Below, piece by piece: positions 1-7,934 of a DNA stretch of 39,297 nucleotides. The first letter of the stretch is position 1; the number at the start of each line of letters is the position of its first letter. This DNA comes from Pseudomonadales bacterium (lineage in GTDB: Bacteria > Pseudomonadota > Gammaproteobacteria > Pseudomonadales > Azotimanducaceae): NCBI GenBank assembly GCA_030749725.1, contig JASMJM010000046.1, forward strand, positions 1-39,297, in the 5' to 3' direction. The translations under genes were made by a program, and so were the position numbers. The notes under the pieces were generated by a model. That model made no database searches and was not told the origin of the DNA. It saw nothing but the letters and a program-made list of their open reading frames with translations.

Positions 1-71
1 GCTATCGATTAAAGGAAAAGCTAAGAGCCGGAATTATTAAGAAACCACCACAAGAGATCACTACTGACTAG
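1..71 (+). CDS. istB: C-terminal fragment of IstB-like ATPase (IS21 helper)
   Basis: Only the last 23 codons are in the window, ending YRLKEKLRAGIIKK then PPQEITTD and TAG at 69-71. The YRLKEK-(R/L)-AG pattern is like the C-terminus of IstB transposition helper proteins (AAA+ ATPase that works with the IstA transposase), and the gene stops just before the repeated IS end. The ATPase core is outside the window. Family assignment rests on this short tail plus the IS21-type terminus. Confidence 0.6.
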   Translation, partial: YRLKEKLRAGIIKKPPQEITTD

Positions 72-140
72 ACACAGGGGGGTCAATTTTGAACTGCCGG
101 AATCAAATCAAAGGGGGTCAGTTTTAAACTGCCGTTGACA
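1..140. mobile_element. Right end of an IS21-like insertion sequence
   Basis: The terminal sequence reads, inward from base 140, TGTCAACGGCAGTTTAAAAC and continues into a C-run; this is the style of IS21-family ends. A second near-identical copy of the motif lies at 77-99 (GGTCAATTTTGAACTGCCG against GGTCAGTTTTAAACTGCCG at 112-134), matching the multiple terminal repeats that IS21 elements carry for IstA binding. The last codons of an IstB-like gene precede it. The rest of the element lies left of the window, so neither the other end nor a target duplication can be seen. Confidence 0.75.
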
Positions 141-295
141 GAGGCAGGTACCAGATCCAGGCCGACTCTCTCCATCATGTGTGTCATCCGTTTTTCGGAT
201 TCACTTGCCATATACTTGATAAACCAGACGATAAGGGCAACAGGGAAAGCCACCATCGAGAGAGCAATAACGATATTCAGGGTTGCTGAGTTCAT
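83..295 (-). pseudogene. Small membrane protein gene truncated by the IS21-like element
   Basis: The ORF reads MNSATLNIVIALSM... with one hydrophobic segment (about residues 4-26) followed by a charged cytoplasmic-looking stretch (SESEKRMTHMMERVGLDLVP). The IS end lies at 140, so the residues after LVPA are encoded by the transposon terminus and the stop at 83 belongs to the IS. About 51 native residues remain. The ATG at 295 is preferred over the GTG at 304 because AGGAG (306-310, read on the minus strand) lies 10 bases upstream of it and only one base from the GTG. The intact protein's length and function are unknown; I do not recognise the family. Confidence 0.6.
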
Positions 296-487
296 GAAAT
301 TCACACTCCTATTTGCAGGTAATGCAAGACTGTTCTATGTACGTCTCACCTTATTAGGACTACAGAAACTGACATTGATTTAGGTCAAGTTCTTGAAGTA
401 TCTATTTGATGCATGTGAGGGGGCAGAAAAGACGCCATACTGTTATTCTGCAATCCAATGACTCGGTGCATCGAAGGAGAACAGCTA

Positions 488-1000
488 GTGCCTGTAACAC
501 CGTTCCACCTTGGCCCGGGTATGCTGCTCAAATCGTTGGCCCACGATAGGTTCAGCTTCCTGACTTTCGGCATTTCACAAGTGATCATGGATCTGCAGCC
601 CCTGTTTGCCATGCTGACTGGGATTGGGCCGATTCATGGGTCTACCCATACATATGCCGGTGCTACGTTGATTGCGCCCATTGCGGCTGTGATCTCGAAA
701 CTTCTGGTCGGACCAATGTTGGTTTACTGGAATCGTAATTTCGAGGGGCCGGATTGGTTGGGGCAGTTTTATACGCAAGTTTCGGCGCCAGTTCTCCTGG
801 GATCGGCTTTCATCGGCACCTATTCGCATATCTTCCTGGACAGCATGATGCACGCGGACATGCAGCCTTTCTTTCCCCTTGATTATGCCAACAGTTTACT
901 CAGTCTAACGGATGCGTATAGCCTCCACATCTATTGCTTCGCCTTGGGTATCGTCGGGATTATTGTTTACGGAGCGCTGCGTTTTGTCAGAGGGAAGTGA
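488..1000 (+). CDS. Polytopic membrane protein, DUF4184/YdjM-like
   Basis: The protein is about 170 residues and mostly hydrophobic, with four or so membrane segments. Conserved polar pieces stand out: the N-terminal VPVTPFHLGPG, HGSTHTYAGAT after the second segment, and HIFLDSMMHAD near residue 120. Clustered histidines and aspartates in a membrane setting recall DUF4184 and YdjM-type 'metal-dependent hydrolase-like' membrane proteins, whose biochemical role is not established. The GTG at 488 is chosen because AAGGAGA (474-480) sits seven bases upstream; an ATG at 458 would put the ribosome site inside the gene. It stands alone, divergent from the truncated membrane gene and convergent with the following minus-strand genes. 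Confidence 0.65.
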   Translation: MPVTPFHLGPGMLLKSLAHDRFSFLTFGISQVIMDLQPLFAMLTGIGPIHGSTHTYAGATLIAPIAAVISKLLVGPMLVYWNRNFEGPDWLGQFYTQVSAPVLLGSAFIGTYSHIFLDSMMHADMQPFFPLDYANSLLSLTDAYSLHIYCFALGIVGIIVYGALRFVRGK

Positions 1001-1079
1001 TCGTCAACCATGCTGGGCATATGCTGCGACGCAGCAGTCGATGTGTTGCACCTGTGGTTTAGATCGTCGTGACGGGAGA

Positions 1080-1427
1080 TCAGTACTCCTCGTCCATCTG
1101 TACCTCGATGCCGGTGTGTTGTACCAGATCACCAGCTATCTCCAACAGTTCCTGACGCCAGTTCTGATCGATGGCAAAACGTGCCAGCAGAGACTGATAG
1201 CGCGGCTGTTTCTCGATTTCCTGAACGGTGGAAAATGGCAGAACGCGACTCAGAGTCACATGGATATCAGTGACCTCAGTCCCATAATCCACGGCCTCCT
1301 CGAGATAATCGATACCCTTGTCGATTTCACCCAGAAGCAGCGCACCCCAATATTTGAAAACAAGCTGCAGGGATCGGCGTTTCTCCAGCCAATCCCTATC
1401 GTTCGAGTTCGTTACCACTCCTGACAT
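1080..1427 (-). CDS. Hypothetical protein, TPR-tail-like
   Basis: This 115-residue, acidic, helical protein contains YLEEAVDYGTEVTD and EIEKQPRYQSLLARF. The second pattern resembles the last repeat of TPR-containing regulators and adenylate cyclases, which often end in 'xxDPRFQALL'. No catalytic domain is present, so it may be a free-standing TPR-like protein or the remnant of a longer one. It begins nine bases after the stop of the PQQ dehydrogenase and has no clear ribosome site, which fits either coupled translation or decay. Confidence 0.45.
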   Translation of the reverse strand: MSGVVTNSNDRDWLEKRRSLQLVFKYWGALLLGEIDKGIDYLEEAVDYGTEVTDIHVTLSRVLPFSTVQEIEKQPRYQSLLARFAIDQNWRQELLEIAGDLVQHTGIEVQMDEEY

Positions 1428-1436
1428 GATGCGTAT

Positions 1437-3440
1437 TCAATGTGTTAGCGTCGGCAGAGATAGCGCTATCAGCTTGGATTCCCGGCCGCTAAGAACTACT
1501 GCCACGACGATGTACTGCTTGCCATTTACCGTGTAGGTCATGGGTACACCGGCAGCATAACCAGGCAGCGCAATTTCATGAATGGTCTCGCCGGTCACCT
1601 TGTCCATGGCCCTCAGGACCGGGCGATTGCTGTATCCGGTCACGAAGAGCAGAGATTTCGTAACCATCGGACTGACGTGACCGCGACCACCAAGCGGTCC
1701 TGGATCGGGAATCCCCATATCAATTACGCGCTGTCGCATGCCATCGCCGTTCGGTACCACCCACGCATAGTCGCCGGTATTGAGATCGATAGCGCTGATG
1801 CGACTGTAAGGTGGCTTGGTCAAGGGCAATCCTCTTGGCCCTCGCACCGATCTGGTGCCGCCACGCAAATAGCGGTATTCGGTGACCTCCGGTTCCTGTC
1901 CTACCAGGGTGGAGACGATGGTGTTGGTTGCAGACGAAACGAAGAGCAGTGAAGTCTCCGGGTCGAACGCTGCGCTGTTCCACTCGGCGCCGCCACCGTC
2001 ACCCGGCAACTGCAGGGAGCCCTCAAGTGATGGTGGTGTAAAAAAGCCCTCGTTTCGAAATTTGCTGACGATGGCTTTAGCCTCGGCCTTCAGTTCGGGT
2101 GTGAAATCGATGAGATCATCGTCATCGAGTCCTTGACGGTCGAAGGGTGCTGGTTTGGTCGGAACCGGCTGTGTTGTCGCCGTTCTTTCGCCGGGCACAT
2201 TACTGCTGGGAACAGGCCGTTCAACAATGGGCCACACGGGCTTACCGGTGACACGGTCCAGTACGTACACAAAGGCCTGTTTCGATACCTGGGCAATGGC
2301 CTTAATGTCTTGGCCGTCCACAGTGATATCGGCCAGCACGGGCGGGGCGGGCAAATCGTAGTCCCAGAGATCATGATGCACGGTCTGAAAGTACCAAACC
2401 AATTCGCCGGTACTTGCCTTCAGGCAAACAATACTATTGCCAAAAAGGTTGTCCCCGAGCCGTTGCCCGCCATACCAGTCATTGCTGGGGGCACCGAAGG
2501 GCAGGTACACATAACCGAGCACAGGGTCGCCTGTCATCAAGGTCCAGACATTGGTGGAGCCCGTGACTTTCCAGGAGTCATCCTCCCAGGTGTCGTGGCC
2601 GGTTTCCCCCGGTTTGGGGATCGAATGGAAGATCCACTTTTGCTGGCCGGTGTGGACATCGAATCCGCGGATGTGACCGGGCGGCATCTCGCTCTGCTTC
2701 TTCGGATGCCATCCCACCACGGGCATATCCGAAATGACGGCGCCCATCACCACCGTATTGTCGATAATCATAACGGCAACCGTATTGGAGTACTTCGAGC
2801 GATCGATTTCCTGGCCGAGTCCCTTGGTCAGATCCACTCGGCCGGCTTGGCCGAAGTGTGGATCAGGAACCCCTGTATCCGCATCGAGGGACCAGAGATA
2901 GGCGTTGTTGGTGCCCATCAATATGCGCCGCTTTTCGCCCTCTTCGAAATAGGAAACGCCACGGTGATTGAAGCCGATGTTGGCCGGACGGCCGTCGTCG
3001 TAGGTGCGGGTGTCGAAGATCCACTTCTTCTTGCCGGTCGCCGCATCGATGGCTGCTGCATAGCCCATGGGAGTGCTGACGTACAGCGTGTCGCCGATCT
3101 TGATGGGCGTGCTCTTGAAACCACTGGAGGCGATGGCCTGGAAGAAATTCGTCCCAGGTTTAGAGCCAATGGCTTCCAGCAGAGCGCCATCCGGCGGTTC
3201 CCAGGTCCAAGCTATCTGGAGGTCAGCAACATTGTGCCGATTGATCTGGTCGAGATCGGCGTACTTTGTCATTTGCTTGGTCATGCCGTAGGACGGCCAA
3301 TCGTAGTCGGCGCGCCGGTCGGATTCGGCAGCGATGGCGCTGTGGGTTAGAAGAATACTCAGAAGCACGCTCCGGAAACTCGCCGTGACTGCGCGCCCAA
3401 CGCGATCGTTTTTTTCGTACTGCAGGAACTCAAAAGCCAT
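1437..3440 (-). CDS. PQQ-dependent dehydrogenase, exported, no haem domain
   Basis: This is a quinoprotein beta-propeller dehydrogenase of the glucose/quinate dehydrogenase superfamily, oxidising an alcohol or sugar in the periplasm with pyrroloquinoline quinone. The mature N-terminus has YDWPSYG, followed by tryptophan-docking repeats such as AATGKKKWIF, VHTGQQKWIF and STGELVWYFQ, and the family hallmark QTVHHDLWDYDLPAPP. A signal peptide ends about residue 38 (HSAIA-AES). There is no cytochrome c domain and no N-terminal membrane bundle, so electron transfer would go to a separate acceptor. The ATG at 3440 (667 aa) has AAGGAG seven to eight bases upstream; an upstream ATG at 3587 lacks one and would bury the signal peptide. 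No PQQ biosynthesis genes are in the window. The substrate cannot be told from sequence. Confidence 0.9.
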   Translation of the reverse strand: MAFEFLQYEKNDRVGRAVTASFRSVLLSILLTHSAIAAESDRRADYDWPSYGMTKQMTKYADLDQINRHNVADLQIAWTWEPPDGALLEAIGSKPGTNFFQAIASSGFKSTPIKIGDTLYVSTPMGYAAAIDAATGKKKWIFDTRTYDDGRPANIGFNHRGVSYFEEGEKRRILMGTNNAYLWSLDADTGVPDPHFGQAGRVDLTKGLGQEIDRSKYSNTVAVMIIDNTVVMGAVISDMPVVGWHPKKQSEMPPGHIRGFDVHTGQQKWIFHSIPKPGETGHDTWEDDSWKVTGSTNVWTLMTGDPVLGYVYLPFGAPSNDWYGGQRLGDNLFGNSIVCLKASTGELVWYFQTVHHDLWDYDLPAPPVLADITVDGQDIKAIAQVSKQAFVYVLDRVTGKPVWPIVERPVPSSNVPGERTATTQPVPTKPAPFDRQGLDDDDLIDFTPELKAEAKAIVSKFRNEGFFTPPSLEGSLQLPGDGGGAEWNSAAFDPETSLLFVSSATNTIVSTLVGQEPEVTEYRYLRGGTRSVRGPRGLPLTKPPYSRISAIDLNTGDYAWVVPNGDGMRQRVIDMGIPDPGPLGGRGHVSPMVTKSLLFVTGYSNRPVLRAMDKVTGETIHEIALPGYAAGVPMTYTVNGKQYIVVAVVLSGRESKLIALSLPTLTH

Positions 3441-3499
3441 CAGGGTCTCCTTGTTTGTTCGTGGCATCGTACCAGGTATCAACACCAAGAAGCTGAAAT

Positions 3500-3515
3500 T
3501 GTCAGCATTTTGACA
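3500..3515. promoter_or_regulatory. Short inverted repeat TGTCA-N6-TGACA
   Basis: A dyad of two five-base arms lies 60 bases upstream of the PQQ dehydrogenase start, in the 227-base gap between that gene and the divergent EEP gene. It has the size of a dimeric repressor site. Arms this short also occur by chance, so it is only a candidate. Confidence 0.25.
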
Positions 3516-3667
3516 GTCCAGGTGGCCTACTGCCCGATACACGAACGACACTTTCGTCCGCCAAGTCCTTGAAGGCCCATGGAACAACTACCACAAGAAG
3601 GCCATACTTTGTTTTGATGATACCAACTGTTAGGATGCGATAAGACCCTGATTCCAACCTGACTCAA

Positions 3668-4519
3668 TTGCTGACTAGAACACTGATAATTATGTTGGTT
3701 CTTGGTGCCTCACCGGCCGACTCTCAGCCCGTCGAGTTTTCCGTGCTTAGCTATAATGTTTTTCTGCGCACCCCTGCCTGGATTTTTCGCGATCAACACG
3801 ATTGGAGGGCCCATCGGATCCCAAGTTTTCTGGCAGGTTACGATGCAGTCGTATTGCAGGAAGCATTTTCGAACAAACACCGAAATCGGATGTTGTCCAC
3901 TCTGAGCAGAGAATACCCCTATAGCTCTGGCATACTGGGTGAGGATGAATTCATGTCCTACAACGGCGGAGTAATCATTTTGTCCCGCTGGCCCATTGTC
4001 AAGCAGGCCTATACCGTATTCAACGTCTGCGAAGGCACCGATTGCATTGTCAAGAAAGGTGTCATTTATACAGCTCTCGAAAAGGAAGGGGCAAGGATGC
4101 ACCTGTTCGGACTCCACTTGCAGGCACAAAAGGAACACTCCGCGACACGCGTCGCGCAGTTTCCCAGGATTCGTCACTTCATAGATGCGCAACACATCGA
4201 TAAAGCGGAGCTGCTGCTGGTTGCGGGTGACTTCAATGTGGACTATTTTTCTAATATCAGTGACCGTGAGTTCAGTCGCCTGAGTGATACTGTTGGGCTG
4301 GTGCTGGCGCAAGACACGCCTGCACCGAGCTACGATGCAGCCAGCAATAGCTATGTCGAAGATCCTGTCAGTGAGCGGTTGGATTATGTGTTTTACAGCG
4401 GACGCCACTTGACACCCGAAAAGGCCAGCAATGAAGTCCTGTATTTCCGTGATGGATCCACGGACCTATCGGATCATCACCCGGTTGTGGGCCGATTTAC
4501 CATTGGTCATCAGCCATGA
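3668..4519 (+). CDS. Secreted EEP-family phosphodiesterase, neutral sphingomyelinase-like
   Basis: The protein belongs to the endonuclease/exonuclease/phosphatase fold (DNase I, sphingomyelinase). With the TTG at 3668 as start, the metal and catalytic residues are visible in order: N30 (LSYNVFL), E65 (LQE), GGVIILSR near 100, H150 (GLHLQ), D188 and N190 (AGDFN), D239 (LDYVF) and H270 (SDHHPV). The GLHLQA and SDHHPV context is closer to neutral sphingomyelinase/phospholipase C than to DNase I, suggesting a phospholipid or sphingolipid headgroup as substrate. A short signal peptide ends near residue 20, so it acts outside the cytoplasm. An ATG at 3692 is an alternative start; neither has a clear ribosome site. 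The stop shares ATGA with the start of the TIR gene, so the two are probably translationally coupled. Confidence 0.85.
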   Translation: MLTRTLIIMLVLGASPADSQPVEFSVLSYNVFLRTPAWIFRDQHDWRAHRIPSFLAGYDAVVLQEAFSNKHRNRMLSTLSREYPYSSGILGEDEFMSYNGGVIILSRWPIVKQAYTVFNVCEGTDCIVKKGVIYTALEKEGARMHLFGLHLQAQKEHSATRVAQFPRIRHFIDAQHIDKAELLLVAGDFNVDYFSNISDREFSRLSDTVGLVLAQDTPAPSYDAASNSYVEDPVSERLDYVFYSGRHLTPEKASNEVLYFRDGSTDLSDHHPVVGRFTIGHQP

Positions 4520-6339
4520 AGGAGAGGCCCATACTCAGTCGCTTGACCCTGGCGTTCGTGGACCAAAGCCGGTACTGGGACTATATCGTGCTATGCATAC
4601 TGGGTGGTTTACCGTCACTGGCGGCAATGGTGGTGGGCGCACAAAGCACGATTGAAGTAGGCGGTCGCGTCTATACAGGTTGGTTTGACAAGTACAATTT
4701 CTGGCCGATGGTCGTGGTATTGCCACTGGTACTGTGGATACTGCGTGGCGCCTTTGGGCGTATCGCCAGAATTACTCCGGCCACCATCCCTGACCCGCCA
4801 CCTCCACTGGTGATGTTGTTCAGGTTGAATCCCACCCAACAGGACGTTTATATCCTGATGCGTGATTGGATTTCAGCACCGAAAGTTATGGGGACGGTAC
4901 TGGCGGTGTCGCTGGCTATTCAAGTAGCAGATTTGCGGGAATTGGTGACCATTTACCTCTTTGATGCGCCAGCTCGCTTGTCTGAACTGGATTGGAGTGT
5001 GATGTATCTCGCAGGTGTGATGAGCAAGGGTGCCAACGCTATTCTGTGTCTGTGTGCCTACATAGTGCAATTTCTGATTACTACAATCGGTATCTTCGGT
5101 GTGGTCTTCCTGAGCGCTCACAACTTGTTTTTCCTCAATCGGATTTACCAGCGCAGTCGAGTAAAGCCCGGGGAGGAGTGCAATTACATAACGTTAGAGC
5201 TTGATGATGTGAATCGTTGTTTTGGTTTTCGCACTGCCAATGATGCTTTCAATACCCAGGTGATCGCGCTGTCCATTGCGGGGGTGGTGATCTTGATGAG
5301 TCGCTTTGCGAATGTCGGCTCAGTCAACGAAATGATCAGTTTGGAGCAGTTGTTACAGGGATCCTGGTCGAAGCAGATTGTCCTGTTCCCTGATATCGGG
5401 CAGGTGCTACTGGCAATCGGCTGGTTCCTGACACTATTTATCATTTCTTCGCCGGCACTGGTGAAGCTGGCGCCTCGTCTGCCTTTCCTGGGAGCTGTGT
5501 CGGAGCTGTCAATTGATAGCTACTTGCGGGAATTTCTAACGGATGAGCAGTGGCGCTATGGAGATGAACCCAGTGAGAAACAGATCAACTATATGGCGGC
5601 AAAGTTTGCCCGCAATGATTTTTGGCCGACTGGAGACAATCGTGCATCACAACTGTTCTTTTATAGTTTCTGGGTGTTCCTGATAATCCTCTATCCAATC
5701 CGTACGGACGATATGCTCATACTCCTGCCAAGTCTTGCAGGATTGGGTGTGATTGCCTATGGATTGCGTACCATCCTGCTCAAATTCCTGAATGGTTCAC
5801 TGTCCTATGTCGACGAACGACTCACCACGCCACGACCAGATTTGCTAATGGAGGAGGAAGACAAGCCCATCCGGATTCATGGCAAGGTGTTTATCAGCTA
5901 CCGCAGGGATGACTCTCTGGCCTATGCGCGCTTACTGAGACAGAGCCTGAGTCAGTATATGGATGAATCTCAACTGTTTATGGATCTAACGGGTATCCAT
6001 GATGGTGATGATTTCGTAGACACAATCGAGTCCGCCATTAAAGAGTGCGATAGCATTATCGCCGTCATCGGACCCAGTTGGTCCAGTTGTACCGATGGTG
6101 ACGGCCGGCGCCGACTGGACAAGGATGATGATTTTGTGCGCCTCGAGATTGCCGCCGCCCTATCTGAAGAGCGACTGATTGTTCCGGTGCTGGTGGGTAA
6201 CGCGGTGATGCCCAAAGCAGAGGAATTGCCAGCGGATATTGCTCCCTTGTGGAGACGCCATGCGAGGGATCTCAGCGACAGCCGTTGGGAATACGATGTC
6301 AGTGAGTTGGTGAAAGCACTGGATCGACAAGACACATGA
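4516..6339 (+). CDS. Multi-pass membrane protein with C-terminal TIR domain
   Basis: Residues 1-430 carry about eight hydrophobic segments (for example around 16-40, 60-80, 165-205, 295-315 and 380-430). From about residue 455 follows a TIR_2-type domain: KVFISYRRDDS at 457-467, a FMDLTGIHDGDDF loop, then VRLEIAAAL with E544. That glutamate aligns with the catalytic Glu of NAD-cleaving TIR domains such as SARM1 (HKEIVTAL), and the following IVPVLVG...LPADI also matches. NAD cleavage or signalling at the membrane is therefore a reasonable inference, unproven. The ATG overlaps the stop of the EEP gene (ATGA, 4516-4519) and its TGA overlaps the start of the next gene (6336-6339), so it is the middle of a coupled unit. 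I see no named defence system with this architecture. Confidence 0.85.
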   Translation: MKERPILSRLTLAFVDQSRYWDYIVLCILGGLPSLAAMVVGAQSTIEVGGRVYTGWFDKYNFWPMVVVLPLVLWILRGAFGRIARITPATIPDPPPPLVMLFRLNPTQQDVYILMRDWISAPKVMGTVLAVSLAIQVADLRELVTIYLFDAPARLSELDWSVMYLAGVMSKGANAILCLCAYIVQFLITTIGIFGVVFLSAHNLFFLNRIYQRSRVKPGEECNYITLELDDVNRCFGFRTANDAFNTQVIALSIAGVVILMSRFANVGSVNEMISLEQLLQGSWSKQIVLFPDIGQVLLAIGWFLTLFIISSPALVKLAPRLPFLGAVSELSIDSYLREFLTDEQWRYGDEPSEKQINYMAAKFARNDFWPTGDNRASQLFFYSFWVFLIILYPIRTDDMLILLPSLAGLGVIAYGLRTILLKFLNGSLSYVDERLTTPRPDLLMEEEDKPIRIHGKVFISYRRDDSLAYARLLRQSLSQYMDESQLFMDLTGIHDGDDFVDTIESAIKECDSIIAVIGPSWSSCTDGDGRRRLDKDDDFVRLEIAAALSEERLIVPVLVGNAVMPKAEELPADIAPLWRRHARDLSDSRWEYDVSELVKALDRQDT

Positions 6340-6863
6340 TTCACCGACCGATTATATTGCTGTGGGTAATCTCTATGACGTCGTACGCCGCAGACCTGCC
6401 TCAGCACCCACCTGATTCGGTGATCTATCTCACGAAGAACACCAATCGTAATCAGGTTCACTATGGCGTGCATGTGGACGAAAGCTGTCGCCCGAAGCGG
6501 AAGGACCCGGTCTATGCATACTGGCGAATGCTGGAAAAGGGCCCGCATAAAACGGCTGGATTGATGTTCTGGGAGCAACCCGGCTATGGCGTCAAACAGC
6601 CTAAACAGGTACATCGCGAAACGGATTCCGGCAGTTTGGAATTTATGATCCGCGGCGTTCCGCAGCGCAGCCTGAGGCTTGAAACGTTCGCTACAGACAG
6701 TGGTTGCAGGGCACGTGCGTATACTCGTATTGGGAATCAGGAGGCGCTCTTTGAACGTATCGAAATAGAGGTGTCGGGCTGGGCGAACGTGCACAAAGTC
6801 GAAATCTATGGGCGGAATGAGCGCACTGGTGAAGTTGTCAGTGAGATCACTCACCAGGATTAG
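6336..6863 (+). CDS. Secreted DUF4833 protein
   Basis: This is a 175-residue protein with a signal peptide (RPIILLWVISMTSYA, cleavage near A18-A19). The mature part matches the DUF4833 pattern: SVIYLTKNTNRNQVHYGVHV, then DPVYAYWRMLEKG, and a PGYGVKQ segment, with predicted beta-strands to the end. The family has no assigned function. The start ATG shares ATGA with the stop of the TIR gene, so it is the third member of the EEP-TIR-DUF4833 unit. Since the first and third proteins are exported and the second is membrane-embedded, the unit probably works at the envelope. Confidence 0.75.
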   Translation: MIHRPIILLWVISMTSYAADLPQHPPDSVIYLTKNTNRNQVHYGVHVDESCRPKRKDPVYAYWRMLEKGPHKTAGLMFWEQPGYGVKQPKQVHRETDSGSLEFMIRGVPQRSLRLETFATDSGCRARAYTRIGNQEALFERIEIEVSGWANVHKVEIYGRNERTGEVVSEITHQD

Positions 6864-6962
6864 ATCCATGGGGAGTATCGACGACACAGAATGTACTTGC
6901 AGCGCCTCGCGCCCCTTTTCGCTCCGAACTCGTCATTGTGTGGCTGATGTCCCCAAGGCAGC

Positions 6963-7679
6963 CTAGTCCTGTTTCTGTATCCTGGTTGCAAGGCCCTGGC
7001 TGACCCGGAGTTCCATCGTGTGTGCTGTGCGCTTCTGAGCTGCGATGAATACCGCTGCATCAGCGATGTCTTCGGCTTGAATCAGCGAGGCAGGATCTTC
7101 GTTGGGGAAGCCCTCGCTGCGCATCCTGGATACGGTTGCATCCGGAAGAATAACGTGTGAGCGAATGCCTTTGCGCAAGTATTCCGCGACCAGAACCTTC
7201 GTGAATCCCATTACACCGTGTTTGGATGCGGCATAGGCCGATCGATTCGGCGGTCCCGAGACACCGGCTCCCGATGAGATATTGATGATGCAGCCACTCC
7301 CCCGTTCCAGCATCGACGGCAGGGCGAATTTGGTGCAGAGGAAGACGGCACGCAGATTCACGTTCATGACGTTGTCCCAATCCTCGACCGGCAACTCGTG
7401 CACGGGTAGGCGTGCCACAGCACCGGCGTTATTCACCAGTATGTCTATGACGCCATACTCTTGCAGGGTCCGGTCAATCAGATTACGGATATCGTTCTCC
7501 TCGCCTACGTCGCACGGGACAGCAAGTCCCTGGATCTGACCGGCAATGTCGTCGATCTCATCGGAGGATCGGCTCGCACACACCACCTTTGCACCTTCGT
7601 TGGCGAATGCAAATGCGATCGCTCTGCCAATCCCGCGTCCGGCGCCTGTGACCACGGCGACCTTGTTTTCGAGCTGCAT
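6963..7679 (-). CDS. Short-chain dehydrogenase/reductase (SDR)
   Basis: This is a classical NAD(P)-dependent SDR. The Rossmann motif TGAGRGIG is at 11-18, NNAG at 83-86, the catalytic S136 in INISS, and Y149-x3-K153 in SAYAASK. The 238-residue length is normal. The C-terminal region is typical of family members with 3-oxoacyl-ACP-reductase-like annotation, but the substrate cannot be deduced. A GAGGAG ribosome site lies upstream of the ATG at 7679. It is divergent from the amidase gene across a 255-base gap, and convergent with the TIR unit. Confidence 0.9.
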   Translation of the reverse strand: MQLENKVAVVTGAGRGIGRAIAFAFANEGAKVVCASRSSDEIDDIAGQIQGLAVPCDVGEENDIRNLIDRTLQEYGVIDILVNNAGAVARLPVHELPVEDWDNVMNVNLRAVFLCTKFALPSMLERGSGCIINISSGAGVSGPPNRSAYAASKHGVMGFTKVLVAEYLRKGIRSHVILPDATVSRMRSEGFPNEDPASLIQAEDIADAAVFIAAQKRTAHTMELRVSQGLATRIQKQD

Positions 7680-7875
7680 GTCGTTATCTCCTCATTGCCG
7701 TCGAAGTCGACGAGACTAACACGTCCTGACAGGTGTGTCCGGCAGACGGCTCCTTCGCCGTGTGACGTCTGGATAACGCCTTCACCTGAATCCCGGTCCA
7801 GGGAGACACGCCAATTCCGGTCTCACCGGCTGACAATTCAGGGTCCACACAAAAAAGGGCTTTTGTAGTTAGCTG

Positions 7876-7903
7876 TTGCAGAATCTTCGAAGTGCGATAC
7901 AGT
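7876..7903 (+). promoter_or_regulatory. Possible sigma70 promoter for the amidase gene
   Basis: TTGCAG and TACAGT are separated by 16 bases, 32 bases upstream of the amidase ATG. Each box matches the consensus in four positions, so this is only suggestive. Confidence 0.3.
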
Positions 7904-7934
7904 TGGCGATGATCTCAAGCCAAAGGAATTCAGT

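Noticed and set aside
2133-3350. Long plus-strand reading frame of 405 codons
   Set aside because: It lies wholly antisense to the PQQ dehydrogenase, whose propeller motifs prove the minus strand is coding; the product shows no family pattern.
3710-4408. Minus-strand frame of 232 codons
   Set aside because: It runs opposite the EEP gene, which has a complete set of catalytic motifs.
5970-6887. Minus-strand frame of 305 codons
   Set aside because: It is antisense to the TIR domain and the DUF4833 gene, both clearly coding and coupled.
7852-7868. ACAAAA/TTTTGT hairpin as a terminator
   Set aside because: The stem is only six mostly A-T pairs and lies in a divergent promoter region, where a terminator is not expected.
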